DNA of 64,000 bases, from assembly GCA_002163135.1 (NCBI GenBank), contig MAAN01000035.1, forward strand, positions 1 through 64,000, read 5' to 3'. Source of the DNA: Alphaproteobacteria bacterium 46_93_T64. GTDB taxonomy: Bacteria; Pseudomonadota; Alphaproteobacteria; Sneathiellales; Sneathiellaceae. This document shows positions 26,579 through 34,799 of this stretch, in pieces (position 1 is the stretch's first letter; every line of letters begins with the position of its first letter). The position numbers were made by a program, and so were the translations under genes. Under the pieces are notes generated by a model that worked only from the letters and a program-made list of their open reading frames with translations, had not been told where the DNA came from and did no database searches.

Positions 26579-27427
26579 ATGCGGTTTTATTCCATAGCGG
26601 TCTATCTATTTCTATATGTGCCGATAGGCATCATTATCCTGTTCAGTTTTAACTCTGGTCGTCACGCCAGCGATTTTCAGGGTTTATCCCTCAAATGGTA
26701 CGGTAAGGCTCTGAGCAATCCCTTTGTGTTGGAGGCATTGACCTCCAGCTTGATTATTGCTTTTTCGGCGGCCCTTCTCTCCAGCATTATGGGAACAACT
26801 GCAGCTCTAGCATTGCAACGGATGAAGGGGCCCGTAAAAGCTCTGTTTGATGGTTTGATCTATGTATCCATCATGATCCCGGGGATCGTTATTGGGATTG
26901 CGACACTAATTGCCTTGGTAACTGTTTTCGATTTAATGAACCCCCTATTAGCCAGCCTGTGGCCAGAGGGCGAAAAACCGCTTCGGTTGTCACTTGGATA
27001 TGCCTCTGTCATTGCAGCTCATACCTTGTTTACAATGTCGCTGGTGATCTTGTTGGTTCGGGCCAGAATAGAAGGCATGGATCGATCCTTGATAGAGGCA
27101 TCGCAGGATTTATACGCGACACCGGCCCAAACTTTTCGACTGATTACATTGCCACAGATTTTCCCGGCTATTCTCGCGGGCTTCCTGTTGAGTTTTACCT
27201 TTAGTTTTGATGATTTCATCATTTCGTTCTTTGTTGCAGGCCCCAATACAACACTGCCCATATACGTTTTTTCCTCCATTCGGCGTGGCATTACACCCGA
27301 GGTTAATGCCATTGGCACCATGGTTCTTGGAGTGTCACTTTTCCTACTTGTTGCAGTGCAGTTACTCCTGCGATCAAAAAACAAACAAAAGACCAATATC
27401 GTCGCATCAAATTCAAGCGGGGAATAA
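26579..27427 (+). CDS. ABC transporter permease, PotC type
   Basis: Second membrane subunit, 282 residues, six helices. It begins with the family pattern YLFLYVPIGIIILFSFNSGRH and has LSLKWYGKALSNP. The EAA coupling motif is SLIEASQDLYATPAQTFRLI, and the C-terminal SFDDFIISFFVAGPNTTLPI is a PotC hallmark. SDR 2 starts 4 bp after its stop, so the importer and enzymes form one operon. Confidence 0.92.
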   Translation: MRFYSIAVYLFLYVPIGIIILFSFNSGRHASDFQGLSLKWYGKALSNPFVLEALTSSLIIAFSAALLSSIMGTTAALALQRMKGPVKALFDGLIYVSIMIPGIVIGIATLIALVTVFDLMNPLLASLWPEGEKPLRLSLGYASVIAAHTLFTMSLVILLVRARIEGMDRSLIEASQDLYATPAQTFRLITLPQIFPAILAGFLLSFTFSFDDFIISFFVAGPNTTLPIYVFSSIRRGITPEVNAIGTMVLGVSLFLLVAVQLLLRSKNKQKTNIVASNSSGE

Positions 27428-27431
27428 GCCT

Positions 27432-28193
27432 ATGATACTCAAAGATCGAATTGCGATTGTAACCGGCGCGGGTTCTGGTATCGGCAGAGGCGGTGCGCAA
27501 ATCCTGGCTCGCGAAGGGGCTCATGTTATCGTTTCTGATCTCCATAGGGATCGATCTGAAGAGACCGTTGACCTTATCCTCAAGGCAGGCGGCGGAGCAG
27601 AAGCGAATTCAACGGACGTAACCGACAGTGGTGCTTTAGAAAAATTGATCAACGATACGCATGCAGCACACGGGCGCATTGATATCCTTCATAGTCATGC
27701 TGGAATTCAAGTCGAAGGAACATTGGAAGAGGTATCCGTTCAAGGGTTAGATGACAGTTATGCATTAAATGTCCGCCCTCATTTCGTCGCGGCCCGAGCG
27801 GTTGTTCCTTTCATGAAAGAACAAGGAGGAGGATCTATTGTTAATACCTCGTCTAATTCAGGTGTTTTTGTCGATGAGGGAATGCTTGCCTATATCACGA
27901 CAAAGGCTGCCATTATCATGATGACCAAGCAGATCGCTCTTGATTATGCAAAGTTCAATGTTCGCTGTAATGCTCTTTGTCCTGGATGGGTCGATACCCC
28001 CTTTAACGATCCATACATTCGGCAAATGGGAGGGCGTAGTGCAATTGATAAATATGTGCAAAAAACGATCCCAATGGGAAGATGGGCGAGCATTGAGGAA
28101 ATAGCAGAGTCGATCCTGTTTCTCGCCTCCGACAGATCATCCTTTATGACTGGTCATGCGCTCGTGATAGATGGCGGAGAATGTATCGCCTAA
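27432..28193 (+). CDS. SDR family oxidoreductase (2)
   Basis: Classical short-chain dehydrogenase of 253 residues. The cofactor motif VTGAGSGIGRGGA is at residues 10-22; SHAG replaces the usual NNAG (ILHSHAGIQ). The catalytic Ser lies in NTSSNSGVF and the Tyr-Lys pair in YITTKAA; GHALVIDGGECIA ends the chain. The open frame runs back to 27207 inside the permease, but the ATG at 27432 fits the family. The NNAG-to-SHAG change is unusual and is shared in part by SDR 1 (NHAG). The substrate is unknown. Confidence 0.9.
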   Translation: MILKDRIAIVTGAGSGIGRGGAQILAREGAHVIVSDLHRDRSEETVDLILKAGGGAEANSTDVTDSGALEKLINDTHAAHGRIDILHSHAGIQVEGTLEEVSVQGLDDSYALNVRPHFVAARAVVPFMKEQGGGSIVNTSSNSGVFVDEGMLAYITTKAAIIMMTKQIALDYAKFNVRCNALCPGWVDTPFNDPYIRQMGGRSAIDKYVQKTIPMGRWASIEEIAESILFLASDRSSFMTGHALVIDGGECIA

Positions 28194-28273
28194 TAAACTA
28201 ATAAATTGACGGAGCAGGCCTCCTTAACGGGTCTCAAATCCTACTGAACAAGTTTCGAAAATTGGAGCGGAAT

Positions 28274-30700
28274 ATGCAAAGCCAAGCCAGAGTTGTCATT
28301 ATCGGAGGCGGTATGATGGGGGCAGGTCTTCTGTATCATCTGGCTGAAGAAGGTTGGACAGATAGTTTACTCCTAGAAAAAGGAGAACTGACATCTGGCT
28401 CCACTTGGCATGCGGCAGGACAATGCCCAAGTTTCATCGCCGACTATAATATGGCGAAGATCCATCATTACGGAAATACCCTCTACCCTAAGTTAGAAGA
28501 AATGACCGGGCAGTATGTGTCTTGGCATGGGTGTGGCGGCATTCGTTTTGCCATGAATGAGGCTGAACTGGAATGGTTCAAGCATGTTCAAGGCGTCTCA
28601 AAATTAATTGGTTTCGAGATGCATATTCTAGGACCGGATGAAATAAAGAAATATAACCCGCACGTTGATGTCACGGGTGTAATTGCGGGTGCGCTTACTA
28701 TTGGCGATGGCCATGTCGATCCATCCGGATGTTGCAATGCATTGGCGACCGGGGCTCGGAATTTTGGCGCCAAAATTGAACGATTTACGCGGGTTCTTGA
28801 TATTCAAGCGGCTCCCAACGGTGAATGGGATGTTATCACCAACAAAGGCACCGTTCGGTGTGAACATGTTGTAAACGCTGCAGGTTGTTACGCCCGGCAA
28901 ATATCTCAAATGGTCGGTACGGATGTGCCGATTACGAATATGGAGCATCATTACCTCATTACCGAGCCAATTCAGGAATTTATTGACAGTGACGTTGAGA
29001 TGCCAGTGATGCGGGATCCTTCGGCTTCGGCTTATTATCGACAAGAGCAAAAATCAGCTCTTATTGGTATCTATGAAACTCATGTCGGAACTGAAGCTTG
29101 GTCTCATCGTGGCGGATGGCCTGAATGGGAGTCTGAAAGCGAGCTTTTTGATCCTGATATGGATCGTATCCTACCTTATGTTGAAAAAGTATTGGATCGC
29201 ATGCCAATTTGGGCCAATGCAGGCATCAAAAGAATTGTAAATGGGGCAATACCGCATACACCAGACGCTAATCCATTACTCGGACCAGCCATGGGCGTAA
29301 AGAACTTCTGGCACTGTTGCGGATCTGCGATTGGCATTGCCCAAGGAGCTGGTTGCGGAAAATACCTCGCTCAATGGATGATATACGGAGATTCCGAAAT
29401 TAACATGGCGGGTCTTGATCCACGCCGTTTTTGCGGGATGAGTACAGATGATTGGGTGAAGAATAAATCTTTTGAAGACTACACTCACATGTACAAACTT
29501 CATTTACCGGGTGAAGAGCGGGACGCGGGACGCTGCATGCGACAATCAAGCCTCTATGATAAATTGAAGGCCAAGGGAGCCGTTTATACAGAAGCCGCAT
29601 CTTGGGAGCGCCCCAAGTGGTTTTCCCTTGATGGCCGGGTCGAGGACACAGTTTTCGGCAGAACCAATGTTCATGATGTGGTCGGTGCCGAATGCCGTGC
29701 AGTTCGCGAAAGGGTCGGCGTTATGGATCTCTCGAGCTTCGCCAAATTTGACGTTCGAGGTGCGGATGCGCGCTCATTCCTCAATCGTATTACAGCCAAT
29801 AGAATGTCCCAAAAATCCGGCGGTATAACGCTGACGCACTTTCTTGGCGATAACGGTATGATCAAAGGGGAAGCAACGATTACCCGGCTTGCGGATGATC
29901 ATTTCTATGTTCTATCGGGAGCCTCTGCTCAGCATCGCGATTTGGATCATCTTCGGTTACAAATTAACCCTGACGAAGCGGTCACGGTTGATGACATAAC
30001 GGATGACTGGGGTGTTCTCGTCGTTGCTGGTCCAAACTCTCGTGACACATTGGAGACAATAACAGCGACTGATTTGACCAATGATAATTTCCGGTGGCTT
30101 ACTGGTCAGGAAATCAACATTGCAAATATTTCTCTTCGGGCATTACGGGTTAATTATGTCGGCGAATTGGGATGGGAACTTCATGTCCCGATGGCGCAGT
30201 TGCCGGAACTTTATGACGCTGTCTGGGCTGCGGGTGCTGAATATTCGGTAGCCGATGTAGGAACTTACGCGGTGAACTCCTTGCGCTTGGAAAAGGCGTA
30301 TAAAGGGTGGGGCGCAGAACTGACTAACGAAATCACCATGATTGAAGCCCAATTGGAGCGTTTTATCAAATATGAAAAAGACGATTTCAAAGGCAAAGCC
30401 GCGACCTTACAAAGGAAGCAAGATGGCATCGAAACACAGTTAGTTTACTGCCAAGTAGAGACTACTAACCATGATGCACGCGGCGGCGAGGTCGTTACAA
30501 AAAATGGAACCGTTATTGGTGTTACCACATCGGGTGGATACGGCCATTTCAGTGAAACAAGCCTTGTTTTCGCATACGTCAAACCAGAACATGCAAACCC
30601 GGGGACAATTTTTGAAATTGAAATATTGAATATTCCCTACAAAACAACCGTCTTAGAAAACCCTGTATTTGACGCTCAAAACAAACGATTGAGAGCTTAA
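28274..30700 (+). CDS. Dimethylglycine dehydrogenase-like flavoprotein (DAO + GcvT domains)
   Basis: An 808-residue enzyme predicted to oxidatively demethylate an N-methyl amine, with the formaldehyde unit passed to tetrahydrofolate. Residues 1-400 are the DAO fold: FAD motif VVIIGGGMMGAGLLYHLAE, then SGSTWHAAGQ, whose His (about residue 46) matches the covalent-FAD His of mitochondrial dimethylglycine dehydrogenase. Residues about 420-780 are a GcvT/aminomethyltransferase-like folate domain (GVMDLSSFAKFDVRGADA, YVGELGWELHVP, SLRLEKAYKGWGAELTNEIT). A TTG at 28262 would add four residues; the ATG at 28274 has a GGAG site 8 nt upstream. Last gene of the island operon; it probably acts on the imported compound. 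Confidence 0.9.
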   Translation: MQSQARVVIIGGGMMGAGLLYHLAEEGWTDSLLLEKGELTSGSTWHAAGQCPSFIADYNMAKIHHYGNTLYPKLEEMTGQYVSWHGCGGIRFAMNEAELEWFKHVQGVSKLIGFEMHILGPDEIKKYNPHVDVTGVIAGALTIGDGHVDPSGCCNALATGARNFGAKIERFTRVLDIQAAPNGEWDVITNKGTVRCEHVVNAAGCYARQISQMVGTDVPITNMEHHYLITEPIQEFIDSDVEMPVMRDPSASAYYRQEQKSALIGIYETHVGTEAWSHRGGWPEWESESELFDPDMDRILPYVEKVLDRMPIWANAGIKRIVNGAIPHTPDANPLLGPAMGVKNFWHCCGSAIGIAQGAGCGKYLAQWMIYGDSEINMAGLDPRRFCGMSTDDWVKNKSFEDYTHMYKLHLPGEERDAGRCMRQSSLYDKLKAKGAVYTEAASWERPKWFSLDGRVEDTVFGRTNVHDVVGAECRAVRERVGVMDLSSFAKFDVRGADARSFLNRITANRMSQKSGGITLTHFLGDNGMIKGEATITRLADDHFYVLSGASAQHRDLDHLRLQINPDEAVTVDDITDDWGVLVVAGPNSRDTLETITATDLTNDNFRWLTGQEINIANISLRALRVNYVGELGWELHVPMAQLPELYDAVWAAGAEYSVADVGTYAVNSLRLEKAYKGWGAELTNEITMIEAQLERFIKYEKDDFKGKAATLQRKQDGIETQLVYCQVETTNHDARGGEVVTKNGTVIGVTTSGGYGHFSETSLVFAYVKPEHANPGTIFEIEILNIPYKTTVLENPVFDAQNKRLRA

Positions 30701-30750
30701 GCAAGTTCCAAAATAACGTTAAACTTGCGAAATTCGCCTGCCAATATCAC

Positions 30751-30772
30751 TGGTTGCGGGGCCCCGCAACCA
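30751..30772. repeat. Perfect 22-bp palindrome after the dimethylglycine dehydrogenase-like gene
   Basis: TGGTTGCGGGG and its exact reverse complement meet without a spacer, 50 bp past the stop codon. In RNA it could form an 8-9-bp GC-rich hairpin, so it may act as the end of the catabolic operon although there is no T-run. Confidence 0.5.
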
Positions 30773-30787
30773 CACTACGAAATTTGA

Positions 30788-31039
30788 AAGGCGTTCTCTT
30801 CCTTCGCCGGTGTAGATCCAATCCGGAGCAAAGGGTTTGATTTCGCACAAAATGCAGATTTGAGTGGCTGGCAGAGCAAGATGTTCGGTATTGGAGCCCT
30901 ATATGATGAGGATGACTTCTATATAGAATCCATTAGTGTAACGGCTGTACCCTTGCCGCCGTCGATCTTATTGTTAGGTGCTGCAATGATTGGCGGAGGG
31001 TGGTTGTCTCGCCGTAGAAAACAGGCAAGCGCCATTTGA
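30788..31039 (+). pseudogene. Remnant of a VPLPA-CTERM protein gene
   Basis: An open frame of 83 codons without a plausible start follows an in-frame TGA at 30785. It reads like the C-terminal third of a secreted VPLPA/PEP-CTERM protein: a domain end (ALYDEDDFYIESISVTA), then the sorting signal VPLPPSILLLGAAMIGGGW and the basic tail LSRRRKQ. The motif, hydrophobic helix and Arg/Lys tail match the two intact proteins at 31.5 and 32.7 kb. The N-terminus with signal peptide is missing, so the gene looks truncated, possibly by the rearrangement that placed it beside the catabolic operon. Confidence 0.7.
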
Positions 31040-31061
31040 TTAATAAGATTTAGTTCACTTT

Positions 31062-31090
31062 AAAAGGGCAGCCTTCGGTTGCTTTTTTTT
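31062..31090 (+). terminator. Rho-independent terminator after the VPLPA-CTERM remnant
   Basis: GCAGCC/GGTTGC stem extended by AAAA/TTTT, a 3-nt loop and a run of eight T. The sequence after the T-run (GTGGGTTGT) resembles that after the two intact VPLPA-CTERM genes. Confidence 0.8.
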
Positions 31091-31491
31091 GTGGGTTGTA
31101 AGGTTTCTTGTTGTGTCTTCAGTTTAAGGGTGTGAAAGGGTGAGTGTTCGGCATTCTATGGTTGATATACACCTTGATTCGAAGGCAATTTGTGTAATAA
31201 TTTGTATTATGATTTCATAAATACAGTTAGAGCTCGGCAATAAATGCCCGATATATGGTTAATACCATACTACTTCTTAGATATATAAGATAATTGCCCA
31301 GAAACCCCTGTAAGAATTATTTTCCTAATTGACAGTCCCAGTAGTTGCTCGTGATAATACAATTAATAATTTGTTAACGTTTTTGTAACAGTGCCACTCT
31401 CCGGCACGTTTTCCCTAGTATCAAGTAGTGGTTATTCAAGTGCCAGTATAGGCGCTGCCGTGTCATTGCGGGTTTTATGGAGAATGAATCA
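31091..31491. other. AT-rich intergenic region upstream of VPLPA-CTERM gene 1
   Basis: About 400 bp without a credible gene. It is notably AT-rich between 31180 and 31390. A short GTGCC/GGCAC repeat lies at about 31391-31407. No -24/-12 sigma-54 promoter of the kind known for some PEP-CTERM genes could be made out. Confidence 0.5.
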
Positions 31492-32142
31492 ATGAAGAAA
31501 CTACTGTCAGTTGCCATTATTGGATTAATGGCCATGTTTGTAAGTACAACAGTAAATGCTGCGACGTTGTCCTTGGTTGGTGGAACTGCTAATCACGCTC
31601 TTCCAGCGAATTTTAGTGCGGGGCCATTGTGGGCAACGGGTCTCAATCCCAACGACTTGGTGACTACTTTTGATAGTAGTACTGATGGAGAAGGACTAAA
31701 ACTCTTAGGTACTGGGTCTGTAACAATTCAATTTGAGTATCTTGGGTCAGAGGCCGGTAACACTAACCAAGCGTTCGAAATAAGCACTGGAAGTAATTTC
31801 TTATTCAACAATAAGACGTCTAGTGTTGGAGACACCGTGAATGTTGTTCTAACTGCCAGTGGCGGATTTTTACCCTTTAGCTTTACAACATCCGGCGGCG
31901 GCGGACAAATAGCAGAGAATGGTTACATTCAAGACCCACTTGCAATCGCGTTTTCTGAATTGGTAAATAATTATTCGACAATTGCACTGTTTGGGGATGG
32001 TGCAGGGGACCATGACTTTGATGATATGGCAATCCGTATTTCGGTTGTTCCCCTTCCTGCCGCGCTTCCATTATACGGGGCTGGTGTTGCCTTGCTCGGA
32101 TTTTTGGGATGGCGCAGGCGCAAGGCTGAAGCCGCTGCATAA
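31492..32142 (+). CDS. VPLPA-CTERM sorting domain protein 1
   Basis: A 216-residue secreted protein of unknown function. The signal peptide (KKLLSVAIIGLMAMFVSTTVNA) is followed by a Thr/Ser/Gly/Asn-rich, almost Cys-free domain. The end is the sorting signal VPLPAALPLYGAGVALLGFL plus basic WRRRK. This tripartite end is the VPLPA-CTERM variant of PEP-CTERM, known to be recognised by an exosortase (XrtD type) with products that reach the surface. FGDGAGDHDFDDMAIRI just before the motif is typical of such proteins. The ATG at 31492 has a GGAGA site; an upstream Met at 31477 is less likely. Confidence 0.88.
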   Translation: MKKLLSVAIIGLMAMFVSTTVNAATLSLVGGTANHALPANFSAGPLWATGLNPNDLVTTFDSSTDGEGLKLLGTGSVTIQFEYLGSEAGNTNQAFEISTGSNFLFNNKTSSVGDTVNVVLTASGGFLPFSFTTSGGGGQIAENGYIQDPLAIAFSELVNNYSTIALFGDGAGDHDFDDMAIRISVVPLPAALPLYGAGVALLGFLGWRRRKAEAAA

Positions 32143-32164
32143 ATAATCAATTAAGTACATTTTG

Positions 32165-32194
32165 AAACGGTGGCCTTCAGGGCGGCGTTTTTTT
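32165..32194 (+). terminator. Terminator after VPLPA-CTERM gene 1
   Basis: AAACGGTGGCC pairs imperfectly with GGGCGGCGTTT around a TTCA loop and is followed by a T-run. It is the degenerate counterpart of the stronger hairpin after VPLPA-CTERM gene 2. Confidence 0.7.
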
Positions 32195-32700
32195 GTTGGG
32201 GTCTGCCTATGACCGAGATGCCTTTCTGGTCCAGTGGCTTCAAAGGCTTCAATGGCTTTGCGAACTTTATCGAACATTCGGGGTCGTTGATCGAAATCAG
32301 CATGGCGCTATATTGGAAGAAACGGGCTGCGCGTCTTTAGTGCACGGACAACTCACTAACGAAACAGCCCGCTTTCTTTAAAGCGATTCACAGTAGAATT
32401 GTTTTGTGGTTTTCACAACGTGAAGGGTCTTGTCATTTATGCCCATGCTAGACCTACTATGAGCGTACCGTTAACCATACCAACGGCCAATTTTCAACAT
32501 ATTCATGAAATATATTCTACAAATATGGCTTTGATCAGGATATGTCCTAAATTTTGCTTGTTCATCAAATTCAAATTTATTAATATATTGTTAGTAAACG
32601 ATTATTTTTGTTCGATTACTAACAATTGAATACTGTCCACAGATGTGTTTTGCACCCAAAACGATGCGAGCAGCTCCGTAGACCAAAGGGAGGGATTAAA
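32195..32700. other. Region between the two VPLPA-CTERM genes
   Basis: No recognisable gene. The first 45 bp (TTGTTGGGGTCTGCCTATGA and following) resemble the sequence after VPLPA-CTERM gene 2, indicating duplication. A GAAACGGGCTG/CAGCCCGCTTTC inverted repeat with a long loop lies at about 32318-32376. The rest up to the ribosome site of the next gene is AT-rich. Short open frames on both strands here have no family resemblance. Confidence 0.5.
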
Positions 32701-33570
32701 ATGAAAACAATAAAATTTATCGTTGGGTTTGTCGCAATTTGCACAACTTTAACAGCAACAAATGCATTAGCCACTGCCGTTCAGGTTGGCGGATTTGATG
32801 CCACTTATACGGCCGATGATACTTGGTTTAAGTCTGACATGAGAGCAGGTGGCACTGCAGAGATCGTGGATTTAACGGGTTTGGGCGGTAATCTGGAAAC
32901 AAATCAGCCGCTGCCAACCGGGGTGGCAAAATTAACAACCGGGGCATCAAATTCTGATAAAGCAGAAGTCAGTATTATAAGGGACGGCGGCCATTACGGT
33001 ACAATTGGTGACTTTCTCACCGGTGGGATGTTGTCCTATGATTACCATAAACAAGGTGCAGGCGACTTAAACCCATCAGCGACGGCCGCCATCAAGTTTA
33101 CAGTACTTGATTTGAACACGACTCAATCGGACGGATATACAACATTCGTCTTCGAACCGACTTGGAACCTTGGAACCCCTGGAACCTCTGTCGTTACACC
33201 AACAGATACTTGGACGCAGGGAACGGTTACAGGGAGTGCCGGCATCTTGTGGCACACCGGCCTTTATGGTGCTGGAAATCTCGCCGGAAATGGCTCAAAT
33301 GGCAACACACTTTCAGACTGGGTTGGTGTTTTTGGCGACGATCTGTTAGATGCTTTTATCGTCGGCATTTCTGTTGGTGTAGGAACTTATAATCAGGGGC
33401 AGACAGCTTTTTTTGATAACGTTAAATACCTGAATGGCGCAGTAGATCTGGCCTATGATTTTCAACCTTCTGTTGTACCATTGCCTGCCGCCCTTCCTCT
33501 TTACGGTGCGGGCCTTGCGGTGATGGGCCTTGTCGGATTGCGGAAGCGCAAGGCTAAAGTCGCAGCATAA
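32701..33570 (+). CDS. VPLPA-CTERM sorting domain protein 2
   Basis: A 289-residue secreted protein of unknown function. The signal peptide KTIKFIVGFVAICTTLTATNALA is followed by a beta-rich domain (VQVGGFDATYTADDTWFKSD) with many Thr/Gly and few charges. The domain between 60 and 260 looks like a jelly-roll/concanavalin-type fold but cannot be assigned. It ends in VPLPAALPLYGAGLAVMGLV followed by GLRKRKAKVAA, nearly identical to the sorting signal of protein 1. A GGGAGG ribosome site precedes the ATG. The mature domains of the two proteins are not obviously alike, so only the tail and 3' flank are clearly shared. Confidence 0.88.
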   Translation: MKTIKFIVGFVAICTTLTATNALATAVQVGGFDATYTADDTWFKSDMRAGGTAEIVDLTGLGGNLETNQPLPTGVAKLTTGASNSDKAEVSIIRDGGHYGTIGDFLTGGMLSYDYHKQGAGDLNPSATAAIKFTVLDLNTTQSDGYTTFVFEPTWNLGTPGTSVVTPTDTWTQGTVTGSAGILWHTGLYGAGNLAGNGSNGNTLSDWVGVFGDDLLDAFIVGISVGVGTYNQGQTAFFDNVKYLNGAVDLAYDFQPSVVPLPAALPLYGAGLAVMGLVGLRKRKAKVAA

Positions 33571-33594
33571 ATAGTCAGATAAGTAATTTTTCTC

Positions 33595-33626
33595 AAAACG
33601 GCGTCCATTGGGGCGCCGTTTTTTTT
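33595..33626 (+). terminator. Strong terminator after VPLPA-CTERM gene 2
   Basis: A 12-bp stem (AAAACGGCGTCC against GGGCGCCGTTTT, one G-T pair) with a 4-nt loop and a run of eight T. Confidence 0.9.
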
Positions 33627-34280
33627 GTTGAGGGTTGTCTATAACAGAGATGCCCGTCCAGCCCTGTGACTCCTATGCCTGCCAAACTGTCGTCCAGATG
33701 CCGGATATCCACTGGACCTTTCAAATCTTAACCAGCGGATCTTGGATCCAAGCCTGTACATGTGAAAGTAAAAGGACTAATTGTGACGAAAATCGCGTTG
33801 GATAATGCGACAGCAAATATTGAAAGACGCTCAATTGGCACCGATACCTAGGTTCTTTTCCTGATGAGCGGAGTTGTGCCCGGTCAAGTGACGGATTGGT
33901 ACGAAAATTGGCAGCGAAATGTGAATCTCAATGACTATTTTGCCCATGTTCAGGCCAGCGAAAGCGAAGCCGCAGAGGAAACCTCCACAAAGGAACACGC
34001 GCAGAGAAATTGCCACGATTTCTTGTGCCAAGGGCCAAAAAGGTATTTGAAACCGATCCCTTCACCACCGGGCTTTTTTTCTGCTGGGCGAACGCTTGGA
34101 AAAGGCACATTTTGTGAACTTATCAATGGAGCGTTCAGATAATCGGAACCTATAAAGTATGATTAATTGCAATCCGGTATAATATTCAAGTCAGTCTTCT
34201 TAGAGTAAAAGTTGACGTTCGTTGAAAATTTAACGAATGGTTATTTCTGGCAACTCTTGGAACAAAGAGTAGCTAAGACA
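33627..34280. other. Intergenic stretch with decayed coding look
   Basis: About 650 bp with no intact gene I can support. From about 33769 to 34142 the plus strand reads as an open-like frame interrupted by a TAG at about 33849; it includes VTDWYENWQRNVNLNDYFAH but resembles no family I know. The first 45 bp repeat the sequence that follows VPLPA-CTERM gene 1. It may be a decayed gene. Confidence 0.4.
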
Positions 34281-34694
34281 CTATGATTTCAAATTACGAA
34301 TGATTTTCTCAGCCAAAGCTGCACGATCTAACCGAAGTTCTTTTACGAACTCCGGCGGAACCTCAGTTTGGTCATCCCAAATCTCTGCCCAATCCATAAT
34401 TTCAAGCAATGCCGGAAGTAATCCAAGACCTTTATCCGTTAAGGCATAAACATATCGCTTACCGTGCTCTGGGTCGGGATGCTTTGAAACGATCCCCTCT
34501 GCCTCCAACTTGACCAAGCAGTTCGCCAGAATATTGGTGGAGATCCCTTCCCCTGCGTTCAGGAAATCTGCGTAATATTTTGCCTCTTTAAACATCAGAT
34601 CGCGGAGGATCAACATGCACCACTTGTTCCCAAAAATAGCCGCACTATAGCGAATTGGGCAACCATTCCAGTCTTCTGTTGTTTTCTTTGTCAT
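34281..34694 (-). CDS. HxlR-family winged-helix regulator
   Basis: A 137-residue transcription factor of the HxlR branch of the MarR-like group. The N-terminal CPIRYSAAIFGNKWCMLILRDL is the family signature with the conserved Cys (a redox or electrophile sensor in some members). The recognition helix region reads GISTNILANCLVKLEAEGIV and the wing PEHGKRYVYALTDKG. It is transcribed away from a small membrane protein gene, with two mirror-image operator-like sequences in between, suggesting that it represses both genes. Confidence 0.92.
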   Translation of the reverse strand: MTKKTTEDWNGCPIRYSAAIFGNKWCMLILRDLMFKEAKYYADFLNAGEGISTNILANCLVKLEAEGIVSKHPDPEHGKRYVYALTDKGLGLLPALLEIMDWAEIWDDQTEVPPEFVKELRLDRAALAEKIIRNLKS

Positions 34695-34714
34695 GCCTCA
34701 TTTTATAAAATGTA

Positions 34715-34729
34715 CTTGTAAAAAACAAG
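34715..34729. promoter_or_regulatory. HxlR operator candidate 1
   Basis: CTTGTAAAAAACAAG, a perfect 5-5-5 inverted repeat 21 bp upstream of the regulator's start codon. Its flanked form reappears reversed at 34750-34764. Confidence 0.65.
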
Positions 34730-34749
34730 CAAATTGAGTAGTTCATACA

Positions 34750-34764
34750 CTTGCTTTTTACAAG
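34750..34764. promoter_or_regulatory. HxlR operator candidate 2
   Basis: CTTGCTTTTTACAAG; its reverse complement CTTGTAAAAAGCAAG differs from operator 1 by one base. It lies 36 bp before the membrane protein gene, so the two sites face outward to the two divergent genes. Confidence 0.65.
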
Positions 34765-34799
34765 CATAATAACTCGCACTGTTTTCAAATGGAGACCCA

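Noticed and set aside
31380-31410. Sigma-54 promoter for VPLPA-CTERM gene 1
   Set aside because: A GGCAC element exists, but no GC-containing -12 element follows at the right distance.
32193-32381. Possible transposase fragment between the VPLPA-CTERM genes
   Set aside because: Neither strand shows a recognisable transposase motif; only a loose inverted repeat is present.
33864-34142. 92-residue open frame downstream of the VPLPA-CTERM genes
   Set aside because: No ribosome site and no known family; kept only as part of a possibly decayed region.
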